Assembly: GCF_003226255.1 (NCBI RefSeq)
Contig: NZ_QJST01000001.1
Span: 372,001-436,000, forward strand
Length of the DNA stretch: 64,000 bases
Reading direction: 5' to 3'
From: Idiomarina fontislapidosi
GTDB taxonomy: Bacteria; Pseudomonadota; Gammaproteobacteria; Enterobacterales; Alteromonadaceae
The position numbers were made by a program, and so were the translations under genes. This document shows positions 50,978 through 60,477 of the stretch, piece after piece (within the stretch, counting starts at the first letter, position 1; each line of letters starts with the position of its first letter). The notes beneath the pieces are model-generated. The model was not told the origin of the DNA. It was given only the letters and a program-made list of their open reading frames with translations, and did not search any database.

Positions 50978-51966
50978 GATTCAGGCTCATTCAATGGAAA
51001 GTGACAGTAGTAACTTTGCGCTTCGCGGTGACGTACCAAAGGCGCTTTAACACATTGCTTTTGGGCGTATGGGCATCGAGGTCCTAAACGACAACCGATG
51101 GGCATGTGGCGTAATGTCGGCACGGCGCCAGGTAAGCTCGGTAACCTTGATTTCGGTGCCAGTTCCGCGTGGGCTTGTAGACTCATTTTAATCATCGCAT
51201 CGGTATATGGGTGAGCAGGGCGTTCAAGTACCTTTTCGGTATCACCATGCTCCATCATCTGCCCACAATAAAGCAGTGAGACGCGTTGAGTGGCCGGTAA
51301 GATCGATGCGACATCTTGTGTAATCAATAATACCGACATGTTTTGACTGACTGCCAACTTACCCAGCAAACGTTGGATCTGCTCCTTAGTAGAAGGCTCC
51401 ATCGCTGTGGTAGGTTCATCGGCTATCAGCAGTTTAGGTCGGTGGGCAATGGCAATTGCGATACTCACTTTTTGGGCTATACCCTCCGAAAGCTCGTACG
51501 GATAGCTTTGCATGATGGCATCATGATCGCGGATACCGACACGATGTAGCAAATTAGCTACGCGTGTTTTGCGATCCACGCGGCGGTGTAGGAATGTACC
51601 CGTGACATCGCCCGCCGGAATAGCTTCTGTAATCTGCTCAGCGACGGTTGCATTAGGATCAAGGTAGGCGAGTGGATCCTGAAAAATCATCGCCATATCA
51701 CGCCCAGTAATGGCACGACGCTGCTTAGGTGTCATTGCCAGTAAGTCTTTACCATTCCACCACAACCGGTCTGCTGTAACATCCCAAAGCGGGTTCAGCA
51801 CACCGATCACAGCTTTCGCAAGCAAGCTCTTACCTGAGCCCGATTCTCCCACTAACGAATGCACTTCACCTTCTTTTAGTTGCAAACTCACCTTGTCGAG
51901 CACACGGACTCGACCATGTGGACCATCCATTTCGATGGTTAAATTGCGAATATCCAATAAATCCAT
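50974..51966 (-). CDS. sapD: Sap ABC transporter ATP-binding protein SapD
   Basis: Second ATPase of the Sap transporter, which in E. coli also stimulates Trk potassium uptake. The ATG at 51966 gives 330 residues; a longer frame reaching 52143 runs into sapC and is rejected. Walker A is GESGSGKSLL, the signature is ELSEGIAQKVSIAIA, and Walker B is LLIADEPTTAME. The C-terminal oligopeptide-transporter motif with Cys residues (CRLGPRCPYAQKQC) is present. Starts 1 base after the sapC stop. Confidence 0.93.
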   Translation of the reverse strand: MDLLDIRNLTIEMDGPHGRVRVLDKVSLQLKEGEVHSLVGESGSGKSLLAKAVIGVLNPLWDVTADRLWWNGKDLLAMTPKQRRAITGRDMAMIFQDPLAYLDPNATVAEQITEAIPAGDVTGTFLHRRVDRKTRVANLLHRVGIRDHDAIMQSYPYELSEGIAQKVSIAIAIAHRPKLLIADEPTTAMEPSTKEQIQRLLGKLAVSQNMSVLLITQDVASILPATQRVSLLYCGQMMEHGDTEKVLERPAHPYTDAMIKMSLQAHAELAPKSRLPSLPGAVPTLRHMPIGCRLGPRCPYAQKQCVKAPLVRHREAQSYYCHFPLNEPES

Positions 51967-51967
51967 A

Positions 51968-52861
51968 TCAGGTATCCATTCGTTGTTTGATAGCGCGGCG
52001 TAAACTGTCACCGACGACATTAATTGCCATAATCGTGACGAACAGCGATAGCCCCGGCAGCACCATGCTCCATGGCGAGAGATACACTTCGTCCAAACTA
52101 CGAGCCAGCATACTGCCCCACTCAGGCGTTGGGCTTTGCACACCTAAGCCCAAAAAGCTGAGCGCGGCGATATCCATGATCGCAACCGATAGCGCAACGG
52201 TCAGTTGCATGACGAGGGTGGGTGTAATATTGGGCAGAATGACACGATACATCAGATATGTATTGCTGCAGCCATTCAACCGTGAGGCGGTGACATAGTC
52301 TTTTTGCCACTCTTGGTAAACGGCGTTACGTGTCACATAAATAAATTGCGGTATCAACGAAAGCGTAATGGCAATAATCGCGTTACCCAAACCCGCACCG
52401 AGAATGGCAATAAGCACCAACGCTAACAAAAACGAAGGAATGGTCAGCAAGCGATCTAAGGTGCGACCGAGTACACGAAGCTTTGACTGGGTATCCGCTC
52501 CCACCATGGCACCGATAAAAATCCCCACAGTCGACGCCAGCACCACGATGATAATTGGAAGCCCGAAGCTAAAGCGTCCACCAATCAGCAGGCGCGATAA
52601 CAAGTCACGGCCGAGATCATCGGTACCAAACAGAAACTGCATGTTACCTTCATTCGTCCAACTCGGCGGTAGGGAGATCGCATCGACGAACTGTACATTA
52701 GCCGAATAGGGCGTAATAACCGGCGCTAAAATGACTAGCACCAGTAGGCTGGCGAGCAACCACAACGAAATCATCGGTGCTAACCGACGTTTAAATGCAA
52801 ACCAGACCAACTGTAGAGGGGATGGGTTGCGTTCTTGATAATACAGTTCAATATCCGCCAT
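51968..52861 (-). CDS. sapC: Sap ABC transporter permease SapC
   Basis: Inner-membrane permease of the DppC/OppC type. It has 297 residues and six spans. The EAA-loop region that contacts the ATPases is around SRLNGCSNTYLMYRVILPNI, and the N-terminus has the family layout FGTDDLGRDLLSRLLIGGRFS. It overlaps sapB by 14 bases. Confidence 0.94.
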   Translation of the reverse strand: MADIELYYQERNPSPLQLVWFAFKRRLAPMISLWLLASLLVLVILAPVITPYSANVQFVDAISLPPSWTNEGNMQFLFGTDDLGRDLLSRLLIGGRFSFGLPIIIVVLASTVGIFIGAMVGADTQSKLRVLGRTLDRLLTIPSFLLALVLIAILGAGLGNAIIAITLSLIPQFIYVTRNAVYQEWQKDYVTASRLNGCSNTYLMYRVILPNITPTLVMQLTVALSVAIMDIAALSFLGLGVQSPTPEWGSMLARSLDEVYLSPWSMVLPGLSLFVTIMAINVVGDSLRRAIKQRMDT

Positions 52862-53876
52862 ATCGCTCTTCTCGAGTCATAGGGAAACGCCAGCCGCGAT
52901 ACACTTCGACGAGCAAGTTAATCGCCAATATCAGTGCCATTAGGGTAAACAACACCATTTGAATGACTGGATAATCACGTTCGATGATCGCTTTCAACAA
53001 CCAAGCACCCGCACCCGGCCAGTTAAAAATATGTTCGACGATGACCAAGTTCGCCATCATCAGGCCAAAAATAAAGGTCAGCTGTGGTAATACGTCTTGT
53101 AAAACATTGGGTAGCGCGTGTTTAAATAACAACCGTTGCTGACTTAATCCTCGCGCTCGGGCGGCTTTTACATAAGGCTTTTGCAGCACTTCGATGGTTT
53201 GGTTACGTGTAATCCTTAGTAACAACATCGACGGCAAGCTCGATAGTGTGAGTACCGGCAGAATCAAGTGCAGCGTGGCATCTTGTAATGCCGCAAGCTT
53301 ATACTGGCTGTCACTCAACAGAACGTCGATAATGACGGACCCTGTAATTGAGTCGATTGCGTACAGCGGGTTAATTTGACCTGTAATGGGTAGCCATTCA
53401 ATTTGCACCGCAAATAGCAGTATCAGTAACTGCGCGAGCCAGAAGACGGGAATCGAATAACCCGTCATAGCACTGGTTAAAATAACTTTATCGATGTTAT
53501 GGCGAAAGTAGTTAGCAGCGAGCATACCCAGTGGCATGCCGATCAATACCGCGAGTAAGAAGCTCAATAATACCAGCTCAGCGCTCACCACCATGTACGT
53601 TGCTGCATCCTGCCAAACTTCGGTGCCTGTCGACAGTGATAGACCCCAGTCAAGTCGGACAATATGCTCAAGGTAATTGAGGTATTGTTGCACGACGGTA
53701 CTGTCGAACTGGCGACTTGCCAGCATGGTTTCATAACCGACCTGACCCACACGTATACCGCTCATGTTGGTCAATGGGTCGCCGGGAAACAGCCAGTTAA
53801 GTGCAAAGGTCACTACGCTCAACACTAATAGGGCCAGAAAAAAGTAGAATAAGCGTGTCATGAGATAACGTGTCAT
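52848..53876 (-). CDS. sapB: Sap ABC transporter permease SapB
   Basis: Inner-membrane permease of the DppB/OppB type. It has 342 residues with about six spans. The EAA-loop is in YVKAARARGLSQQRLLFKHALPNV. The loop GDPLTNMSGIR after the first span is a family trait. It overlaps sapA by 4 bases. Confidence 0.94.
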   Translation of the reverse strand: MTRYLMTRLFYFFLALLVLSVVTFALNWLFPGDPLTNMSGIRVGQVGYETMLASRQFDSTVVQQYLNYLEHIVRLDWGLSLSTGTEVWQDAATYMVVSAELVLLSFLLAVLIGMPLGMLAANYFRHNIDKVILTSAMTGYSIPVFWLAQLLILLFAVQIEWLPITGQINPLYAIDSITGSVIIDVLLSDSQYKLAALQDATLHLILPVLTLSSLPSMLLLRITRNQTIEVLQKPYVKAARARGLSQQRLLFKHALPNVLQDVLPQLTFIFGLMMANLVIVEHIFNWPGAGAWLLKAIIERDYPVIQMVLFTLMALILAINLLVEVYRGWRFPMTREERYGGY

Positions 53877-55495
53877 TGGGCAGGTTGCTCCTTACCTGCG
53901 AGCCTAAAGCTAATCCCACCATAGGGCGGAAGCTCAACTCCTTTGACGTATTCGCGTTGTGCTTGATAGCGCATCGAATGCGCAATGGGTAATAACGGCT
54001 GCTGTTGCATCAGCAATTGTTGTGCTGATTGATACAGTTGCTTACGTTCCGCACTTTCGGTGGTTGAAATTGCTTGGTATAGAATTTGGTCGAAGCCAGT
54101 GTGACACCAGTTTGCCCGGTTACTCCCACTTGCGACAGCGGCACAACTGAGCAGTGGTCGGAAAAAGTTATCAGGATCGGCGTTGTCGGCGTACCACCCG
54201 ATAAGCACCGAGTCATGCTCAGAGCGACTCAATCGACGTCGGAAAGTGTTCCACTCGTAGCTAATAATACGTACGTCGACGCCGACTTCGGCCAAATCAG
54301 ACTGCATCAGCTCGGCCATGCGGCGTGCGTTGGGATTGTATACGCGTTGTACGGGGATCGCCCAGATATCCATTTTAAAACCAGGCTGAATACCAGCCGC
54401 TCGCAACATTTGACGGGCTTTGTCAGGATTATATTGGTATTTTAGCTCAGCATCAGTGGAAGCCCATGATGTTGGCGGCAAGATTGACTCCGCCAGTTCG
54501 GCGTTACCATAGTAGATAGTGTCAATGATCGCTTGCCGGTTGATCGCATAACTGAGCGCCTGACGCACCTGTGGGTCATCAAAGGGTGGCCTTTCGGTGT
54601 TAAATGCCCAAAACGATACGTTCGGACTGACCTCTGAGCGGACTTCGATTTCTTCGCGGTTGAGTGATTTAAGCTCACTCACCAAAGGATACGGGATTAC
54701 ATCACATTCACCAGTGACCAACTTCAACATACGTTTATTGGCATTCGGGGTGATGGAAAAAACTAAGCGCTCGATATCGGGTCCTTGGCGCCAGTAGCCT
54801 TCGTGACGTTGATAACGGATGTGGTAATCCTTTTTGAACGAGACAAACTTAAATGGGCCCGTGCCGATTGGTAAGGTATCGATGAAGCGCTGCTGGTCTT
54901 TTTCTGACAATTGCTCGGCGTATTCTTTTGAAAGAATAATGGCAAAGTCCGTGGCTAAATTGGCAAGAAACGAACTGTCGGGGTGCGTTAAAACGATATC
55001 GACGGTATATGCATCCACCTTTTCAACATCGCTGATGAGCTGATCAAGACCGGTTGCTGCAAAGAACGGATAAAAGCCGCCGCCCACAGCGTGATACGGG
55101 GCGTCGATATCGAGCCAGCGACGAAAACTAAACACCACATCATCGGCATTGAATGTGCGGCTTGGTTGAAAATAGTCGGTGCTGTGAAAAGTGACACCTT
55201 TACGCAAATTGAAGCGGTAGCGTTGACCCTTATCGAGGGCTTGCCAGTCGGTCGCTAATGCACTAACGAACGTTTGTTGCGCCGCATCGTAGTCAATCAG
55301 TCGGTCGTATAATTGCGATGCGGTGGCGTCGACGGTGGTTCCCGAGGTGACCCGCTGCGGGTTGAAACTCTCAGGGTTACCCTCAGAGCAATAAATCAAA
55401 CCATTTTGTAATGGTTCGGGTACGTCGGTCTGCTCACTACAGCTCATCAAAAAAAAGCTTGTGAAAGCAGTCACTAAAATCGACCGTTTAGACAT
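53873..55495 (-). CDS. sapA: Sap transporter substrate-binding lipoprotein SapA
   Basis: Extracellular solute-binding protein (family 5) of the Sap system. It has 540 residues. The signal sequence ends in a lipobox (FFLMSC), so it is a predicted lipoprotein, whereas many SapA proteins are soluble. The SBP-5 signature is around VTFHSTDYFQPSRTFNADDVVFSF. In enterobacteria SapA binds antimicrobial peptides or heme; putrescine export by SapBCDF has also been shown. Start is 3 bases after the pspF stop. Confidence 0.92.
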   Translation of the reverse strand: MSKRSILVTAFTSFFLMSCSEQTDVPEPLQNGLIYCSEGNPESFNPQRVTSGTTVDATASQLYDRLIDYDAAQQTFVSALATDWQALDKGQRYRFNLRKGVTFHSTDYFQPSRTFNADDVVFSFRRWLDIDAPYHAVGGGFYPFFAATGLDQLISDVEKVDAYTVDIVLTHPDSSFLANLATDFAIILSKEYAEQLSEKDQQRFIDTLPIGTGPFKFVSFKKDYHIRYQRHEGYWRQGPDIERLVFSITPNANKRMLKLVTGECDVIPYPLVSELKSLNREEIEVRSEVSPNVSFWAFNTERPPFDDPQVRQALSYAINRQAIIDTIYYGNAELAESILPPTSWASTDAELKYQYNPDKARQMLRAAGIQPGFKMDIWAIPVQRVYNPNARRMAELMQSDLAEVGVDVRIISYEWNTFRRRLSRSEHDSVLIGWYADNADPDNFFRPLLSCAAVASGSNRANWCHTGFDQILYQAISTTESAERKQLYQSAQQLLMQQQPLLPIAHSMRYQAQREYVKGVELPPYGGISFRLAGKEQPAQ

Positions 55496-55498
55496 GTG

Positions 55499-56593
55499 TT
55501 ATTGCGTTCCCTCGAGCAATTGGTACTTTTTTAGATAGCCACGCAACTGATGGTACGTTAAACCCAAATGCTTTGCTGTGCGCTTTTGGTTATATTGACA
55601 TAACTTAAGGGCTTCGGTCAGCAATTGAATTTCAAACTGTTGCGATTGTTCTTTTAAGTCTATTGGGCTTTCAAGATTGATCGTGGGCGATTTAATATCA
55701 GGCGACTCTGACTCTGTGGGCGTATCATGGGTGTTCGCCTCATCGATATGCTCGGATGACGCCGCGGTATTTGCTGTGTTACTCCGAGTCAGCGGACGGT
55801 TTTGTGGCCTAAACGGACTCTCAAAGGCATCAAAGATAATGTCGCTAACTGGAATATGGCCATTGCCTGTCCGATAGACACTGCGTTCGATAACGTTTTT
55901 TAGCTCACGCACATTGCCGGGCCAGTCGTAATCAAGTAATGCGCGTTTAGCGCGTTCACTAAAGCCACTAAACAGCTCGTACTCAAGTTCACGTGCCATA
56001 TTGATGGCAAAATGCTCTGCCAAGATCATAATATCTTCGCGGCGATGACGCAGCGGCGGAAGCGTAATAACGTCAAAGGCCAGCCGATCGAGCAGATCGT
56101 GACGGAATTCACCTGCCGCAGCTAAACTGGGTAGATCCTCGTTGGTGGCGGCAATTAGACGTGTATCGACTTTTATCGGCCGTGTTCCGCCGACGCGTTC
56201 GAATTCACCGTATTCAATCACGCGGAGTAACTTTTCTTGCACCAACATTGAGGTGTTGGCAAGCTCATCTAAGAATAGACTTCCGCCATCGGCTCGTTCA
56301 AAGCGTCCCTCATGGCGTTTCGAAGCGCCGGTAAAAGCGCCCGATTCGTGACCAAAAAGTTCGCTCTCTAGCAAATTATCGTTTAACGAGGCACAATTCA
56401 GCGTGACATATTTTTGGTCCCAACGTTGGGATAGATAGTGACAACGTGCAGCAATGAGCTCTTTACCGGTGCCACGTTCACCGATAATCAGGATAGATTT
56501 GTTGAGGGGTGCAACTTGCGACACGTGCTCAAGCACTTCGATGAAGCTATTTGATTGGCCAATAAGGTTATCGGCAGGGCGGCTTCGGCTCAT
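55499..56593 (-). CDS. pspF: Phage-shock transcription activator PspF
   Basis: Sigma-54 enhancer-binding protein without an N-terminal receiver, inhibited by PspA. It has 364 residues. Walker A is GERGTGKE (38-45), the sigma-54-contacting GAFTGA is at 85-90, and Walker B is GGSLFLDE (103-110). The C-terminal Fis-type helix-turn-helix is about 330-360. The linker between AAA+ and helix-turn-helix (about 262-320) is longer and more Ser/Thr/Glu/Pro-rich than in E. coli PspF (325 residues). It is divergent from pspA and heads the sap genes with only 3 bases to sapA. Confidence 0.93.
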   Translation of the reverse strand: MSRSRPADNLIGQSNSFIEVLEHVSQVAPLNKSILIIGERGTGKELIAARCHYLSQRWDQKYVTLNCASLNDNLLESELFGHESGAFTGASKRHEGRFERADGGSLFLDELANTSMLVQEKLLRVIEYGEFERVGGTRPIKVDTRLIAATNEDLPSLAAAGEFRHDLLDRLAFDVITLPPLRHRREDIMILAEHFAINMARELEYELFSGFSERAKRALLDYDWPGNVRELKNVIERSVYRTGNGHIPVSDIIFDAFESPFRPQNRPLTRSNTANTAASSEHIDEANTHDTPTESESPDIKSPTINLESPIDLKEQSQQFEIQLLTEALKLCQYNQKRTAKHLGLTYHQLRGYLKKYQLLEGTQ

Positions 56594-56723
56594 TTGATTA
56601 TTTTTCCATTTTTATAGTTATTTTTGCTAATTATTAGTCAAATATACATAAAAAGGCAAGTGCTAAAAACAGTGTTAAATAAAAAAATATAGTAAAAACA
56701 ATGTGTTAAAAATAAAATACAAG

Positions 56724-56763
56724 TTGGCGTGGATATTGAATAGATCATGGCACGGTCGTATGA
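56724..56763 (+). promoter_or_regulatory. Candidate sigma-54 promoter region of pspA
   Basis: Two overlapping matches are present. TTGGCGTG-GATA-TTGAA (56724-56740) has the -24 GG and a -12 like TTGC with a GA in place of GC. TGGCACG (56748-56754) is a perfect -24 element but its -12 (TATGA) is poor. One of them should be the PspF-driven promoter. The whole pspF-pspA gap (56594-56797) is strongly A-T rich, as expected for IHF and enhancer sites, though I cannot place those. Confidence 0.45.
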
Positions 56764-56797
56764 CCCAATTTGTATTTAACACCAAGGGGTATTAGTT

Positions 56798-57475
56798 ATG
56801 GGTATCTTTTCACGCTTTAGCGATATTGTTAACTCAAATATCAATTCACTGCTTGATAAGGCAGAAGATCCACAAAAAATGGTGCGTCTTATCATTCAAG
56901 AAATGGAAGACACGCTTGTTGAAGTGCGCTCAACATCAGCGCGTTTAATCGCTGAAAAGAAAGACGTACAACGTCAGCAACAGCGTGTTGAACATGAAGT
57001 ATTGGATTGGGAAAACAAAGCCGAATTAGCGCTTTCTAAAGATCGCGAAGATCTAGCGAAACAGGCGTTGATTGAAAAGCAGAAAGCGCAACAGGCGGTT
57101 GATTCATTGCAAAAAGAGCTCGAGCGCGTGGACGAGAGTTTGTCGAAACTGAACGACGAAATCTCGCAGTTGCAGGAAAAGCTCGCTGATGCAAAAGCGC
57201 GTCAAAAAACGATTTTAATGCGCGAGAAAACCGCATCGAGCCGACTCCAAGTGCGCAAGCAAGTGGATAGCGGTAAGGTTGATGAAGCGATGATGAAGTT
57301 TGATCGCTACGAAGCCAAGATCGATGATATTGAAGCACAGGTTGATGCTTACGATATGGGCAAACGAACACTGCGAGATGAATTTGCAGAGCTCGAAAAT
57401 GAGAGTAAAGTGACTGATGAACTCGAGGCTTTAAAAGCGCGCATGAACGCGAAAAAGAACGAGAACAGTCAATAA
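56798..57475 (+). CDS. pspA: Phage shock protein A (PspA/IM30 family)
   Basis: Peripheral inner-membrane protein, related to ESCRT-III, that binds and inhibits PspF and protects the membrane under stress. It has 225 residues, almost wholly coiled coil. The N-terminal helix MGIFSRFSDIVNSNINSLLDKAEDPQKMVRLII is the membrane-binding part and family signature. AAGGGG precedes the ATG. Confidence 0.96.
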   Translation: MGIFSRFSDIVNSNINSLLDKAEDPQKMVRLIIQEMEDTLVEVRSTSARLIAEKKDVQRQQQRVEHEVLDWENKAELALSKDREDLAKQALIEKQKAQQAVDSLQKELERVDESLSKLNDEISQLQEKLADAKARQKTILMREKTASSRLQVRKQVDSGKVDEAMMKFDRYEAKIDDIEAQVDAYDMGKRTLRDEFAELENESKVTDELEALKARMNAKKNENSQ

Positions 57476-57498
57476 CTTAGCCTTTAGGACGAAGCAAT

Positions 57499-57732
57499 AT
57501 GGACTTTCTAGAGTTTTTGATGGCGCCAATTATCATCTTCTTGGTGATTGTCGCCCCCATTTGGTTGATTCTTCATTACCGTAGTAAGCGTAATGCGAAC
57601 CAAGGTATTAGCGAGGAAGAACGCAACCAATTGAATCAAATGAGTGAGCGAGTTGAGAAAATGCGTGAGCGCGTGCAAACGCTAGAGCGCATCTTAGATG
57701 CTGACTCACCTAGCTGGAGGGAACACAAATGA
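57499..57732 (+). CDS. pspB: Phage shock protein B
   Basis: 77-residue inner-membrane protein of the Psp stress sensor. One N-terminal span at about 6-26 (MAPIIIFLVIVAPIWLI), then a coiled coil with MSERVEKMRERVQTLERIL. It works with PspC to relieve PspA inhibition of PspF. It overlaps pspC by 4 bases. Confidence 0.93.
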   Translation: MDFLEFLMAPIIIFLVIVAPIWLILHYRSKRNANQGISEEERNQLNQMSERVEKMRERVQTLERILDADSPSWREHK

Positions 57733-58112
57733 GTGCTACTGAACGCAAACGTCAGCTCCAACGGAATACTGAAAAAGGCAAAATCGCCGGCGTATGCGCC
57801 GGCCTTGCCGACTACTTGAATATTGAAACTTGGGTGGTGCGGTTAATTTTCTTCACCGGTTTAATTTTCTCCCAAGGTTTCTTCTTGGTGCTTTACATCG
57901 CCGGTTGGCTTATTCTCGATAAGAAGTCACTATCGGAAGGGCATCATGATATGCACATTAAGACTAACGTGTATGGCAGTGGTCAGCCTGCAAGCCAGGC
58001 TGTTGTTGAAATGGAGCGTGAGTTGAGATCGCTTGATGAGCAAGTCCAACGGATGGAAAAATACGTAACGTCAACACAATACAACTTAAATCGTGAATTA
58101 AAACAGCTGTGA
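57729..58112 (+). CDS. pspC: Phage shock protein C
   Basis: 127-residue inner-membrane Psp sensor. The PspC domain has GKIAGVCAGLADYLNIETWVVRLIF and a membrane span at about 35-60. The C-terminal part is a coiled coil (VEMERELRSLDEQVQRMEKY). Its TGA overlaps the GTG of the ycjX-like gene. pspD and pspE are not found here. Confidence 0.93.
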   Translation: MSATERKRQLQRNTEKGKIAGVCAGLADYLNIETWVVRLIFFTGLIFSQGFFLVLYIAGWLILDKKSLSEGHHDMHIKTNVYGSGQPASQAVVEMERELRSLDEQVQRMEKYVTSTQYNLNRELKQL

Positions 58113-59473
58113 TTTCACTGAAAAAGACGCAACAGCAAACCCGCGATCTCATCAATCGCGGGTTTGATCGTCATATAAGACTGGCGGTAACTGGGCTCAG
58201 CGGTGCGGGTAAGACAGCGCTCATAACCGGTATGCTTGAACAAGTACTGAATGGCTATGACGCAAAGCAACTGGCATTTTGGCAAGTAAAGCATTCTGGT
58301 CGTTTATTGGGCAGTCGCTTGATCGAAAATCGAGACTGGTCGATTCCTCGTTTCGCCTATGAAGACGCTGTCAAAGTCCTCACTTCTGCACAACCGAGCT
58401 GGCCTTCTTCAACCCGTGATGTGAGCGAAATTCGCTTTGAAATTAAGTATCAACCTCGTTCCGGTCTGGCTAAACATTTGATGGACGAGCGTCGGCTCGT
58501 TGTTGAGCTGGTCGATTACCCCGGCGAGTGGTTGTTGGATTTACCGCTGCTGCAAACCGATTACGGTGCTTGGTCATTACAACAAAATCAACTCAACCAA
58601 CAGGCTGAGCGTTCTATTCACTTTGCTGATTGGTACCAACACGCTCAGGCGCAATTGAACAAGAACGATGTTGCAGATGCAACGCTGCGCGAATTAGCAC
58701 AAGGTTATCAGCAGGCGCTTAAATCCGCTCAACACGCGGGATTTTATAACCTCCAACCTGGGCGCCATTTACTCCCTGGACAACTCGAGGGCGCGCCGGT
58801 CTTGGCATTTTTCCCGTGGCCGTTCAGTGATCAACGTTCAGCGCAGTTTGAGCACTTAAATCGCGTCTTTGAACGTTACAAAGAACAGGTGATTAAACCC
58901 TTTTACAAGCATCATTTTCAGGGGTTTAACCGCCAAGTTATTTTGGTCGATGTGCTAACCGCATTAGAGCAGGGTAAAGCGCGTTTTGATGAACTGATAG
59001 AGACGTTAACCGGGTTATTGAACAGTTTTGAATACGGTGAAAACGCCTTGTTGAGAAGAATTATTTCACCAGCTATCGACAAAGTTGCACTGGTCGCGTC
59101 AAAGGTTGATCATGTGGGCCCCGACGGACAACAGGCGTTAAATCAGTTATTGGCGGAGATGCTTCGGCGCTCACGCCAGCATTTCCAATTTGAACGTATT
59201 GAGCATGAACTGTTTGCGGTTGCCGGTATCGCGACGAGCAAAGCTGGGCGGCTCAGTGATGGCACAGTGGTATTAGATGGCTACCTCAACGGCAACGAAA
59301 AAGTACGCGTTGGTGCGCCGTTTGTCCCCACGCAACTCCCCAGCGCAGAGCAGTGGCAGCAGGGGTTCGAGTTTCCACAATTTGTGCCGCATTTTAGTGC
59401 CGCTGATTCACCCTTACCGCATATCCGACTCGATCAATTACTTGAGTTTTTATTAGGGGATAAGTTGAAGTGA
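58109..59473 (+). CDS. ycjX: YcjX family P-loop NTPase
   Basis: 454-residue predicted GTPase of the YcjX (DUF463) family. Walker A is TGLSGAGKTALITG at about 30-43. VELVDYPGEWLLDLPLL is the family motif. Function is not known in detail; it belongs to the Psp regulon in E. coli. GTG start, coupled to pspC. It overlaps ycjF by 4 bases. Confidence 0.9.
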   Translation: MISLKKTQQQTRDLINRGFDRHIRLAVTGLSGAGKTALITGMLEQVLNGYDAKQLAFWQVKHSGRLLGSRLIENRDWSIPRFAYEDAVKVLTSAQPSWPSSTRDVSEIRFEIKYQPRSGLAKHLMDERRLVVELVDYPGEWLLDLPLLQTDYGAWSLQQNQLNQQAERSIHFADWYQHAQAQLNKNDVADATLRELAQGYQQALKSAQHAGFYNLQPGRHLLPGQLEGAPVLAFFPWPFSDQRSAQFEHLNRVFERYKEQVIKPFYKHHFQGFNRQVILVDVLTALEQGKARFDELIETLTGLLNSFEYGENALLRRIISPAIDKVALVASKVDHVGPDGQQALNQLLAEMLRRSRQHFQFERIEHELFAVAGIATSKAGRLSDGTVVLDGYLNGNEKVRVGAPFVPTQLPSAEQWQQGFEFPQFVPHFSAADSPLPHIRLDQLLEFLLGDKLK

Positions 59474-60438
59474 AGCAGGATACAAAATTAACGTTTTACG
59501 CGATTGACGAACCGGTTGATAAGGTCGATGACGCCACGGCCGACATCAATGCCGAGGCGGCTGAGCACATCGCGGCGGCGACGCAGCGTAAAGGCAAGAC
59601 TAAACTTCGCAAGCTCGCTGTCGTCACCTTGATTGCTGTACTCATCGCTGTGTTGACCGAAACGGTATTGGGTATCTACGCGGCGTTTCAGTCGTCCGTT
59701 TGGCTCGGTGGGCTTTGGCTAGCGGTAAGCATTTTGTTATGCCTGACGTTGTTTGGCTTTTTTATTCGTGAGTGGTGGTTACTCAGAAAGCTCAAGCAGC
59801 GTTGGCAAATGCAAACACATTTTGATGAGCAGACACATGTGAAAGCATTGCAACGACCCGACCTCGAGCAACAATGGCAGCAACAACGGCAGTCGCATTG
59901 GACCGATACGGAAATAGCGACGCGCTTTGAACAAGATATATTGGCGAGTGTTGACCAAACAGCGTTAAGGCGTATTCGTAAATGGTCACTAGAAGCCTCG
60001 GCACTTGTTGCGATAAGCCCGAGTAGCCTAGCCGATATGGCTCTGTTGCTGTGGCGCAATCAACGTATGATCAGTGAACTGAGTCAGCTATACGGTGTGA
60101 AGTTGGGGTATTGGAGCCGTATCAAGCTGTGGCGCCAGATACTAACGAATCTGGCTTATGCTGGAGTCAGTGAGTTGATCGTCGATATGGGCAGTCAGTG
60201 GTTGAGCACTGAGTTAGTTGCTAAACTCTCGGCACGTGCCGCGCAAGGCGTAGGTGCCGGGTTACTAACGGCTCGTTTGGGTATTCAAACCGTTAAGCTG
60301 GTACGCCCAATACCATACATCCATACTGCAAAACCCAGTCTAATGTCGATCCAAAAACTGTTGGTTAAGGATTTAGCAAAACAGTTTCCAACCTTGTTTA
60401 AAGGAAAGCCTGATCAGCCGCAACGTCAGAGCTATTAA
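59470..60438 (+). CDS. ycjF: YcjF family membrane protein (DUF697)
   Basis: 322-residue inner-membrane protein partnered with YcjX. Two membrane spans at about 50-70 and 76-96. The N-terminal part is acidic, and the C-terminal domain has AGVGEL-type DUF697 sequence (YAGVSELIVDMGSQW and ARAAQGVGAGLLTARLGI). It starts with GTG, coupled to ycjX, and ends the psp operon. Function unknown beyond its Psp-regulon placement. Confidence 0.88.
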   Translation: MKQDTKLTFYAIDEPVDKVDDATADINAEAAEHIAAATQRKGKTKLRKLAVVTLIAVLIAVLTETVLGIYAAFQSSVWLGGLWLAVSILLCLTLFGFFIREWWLLRKLKQRWQMQTHFDEQTHVKALQRPDLEQQWQQQRQSHWTDTEIATRFEQDILASVDQTALRRIRKWSLEASALVAISPSSLADMALLLWRNQRMISELSQLYGVKLGYWSRIKLWRQILTNLAYAGVSELIVDMGSQWLSTELVAKLSARAAQGVGAGLLTARLGIQTVKLVRPIPYIHTAKPSLMSIQKLLVKDLAKQFPTLFKGKPDQPQRQSY

Positions 60439-60477
60439 TGACCGCAGCTGGTTAGACCAGTTAAGTGGAAAACTAGC

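Noticed and set aside
51967-52143. Extended sapD start
   Set aside because: It would overlap the end of sapC by more than 170 bases in another frame; the ATG at 51966 matches the family N-terminus.
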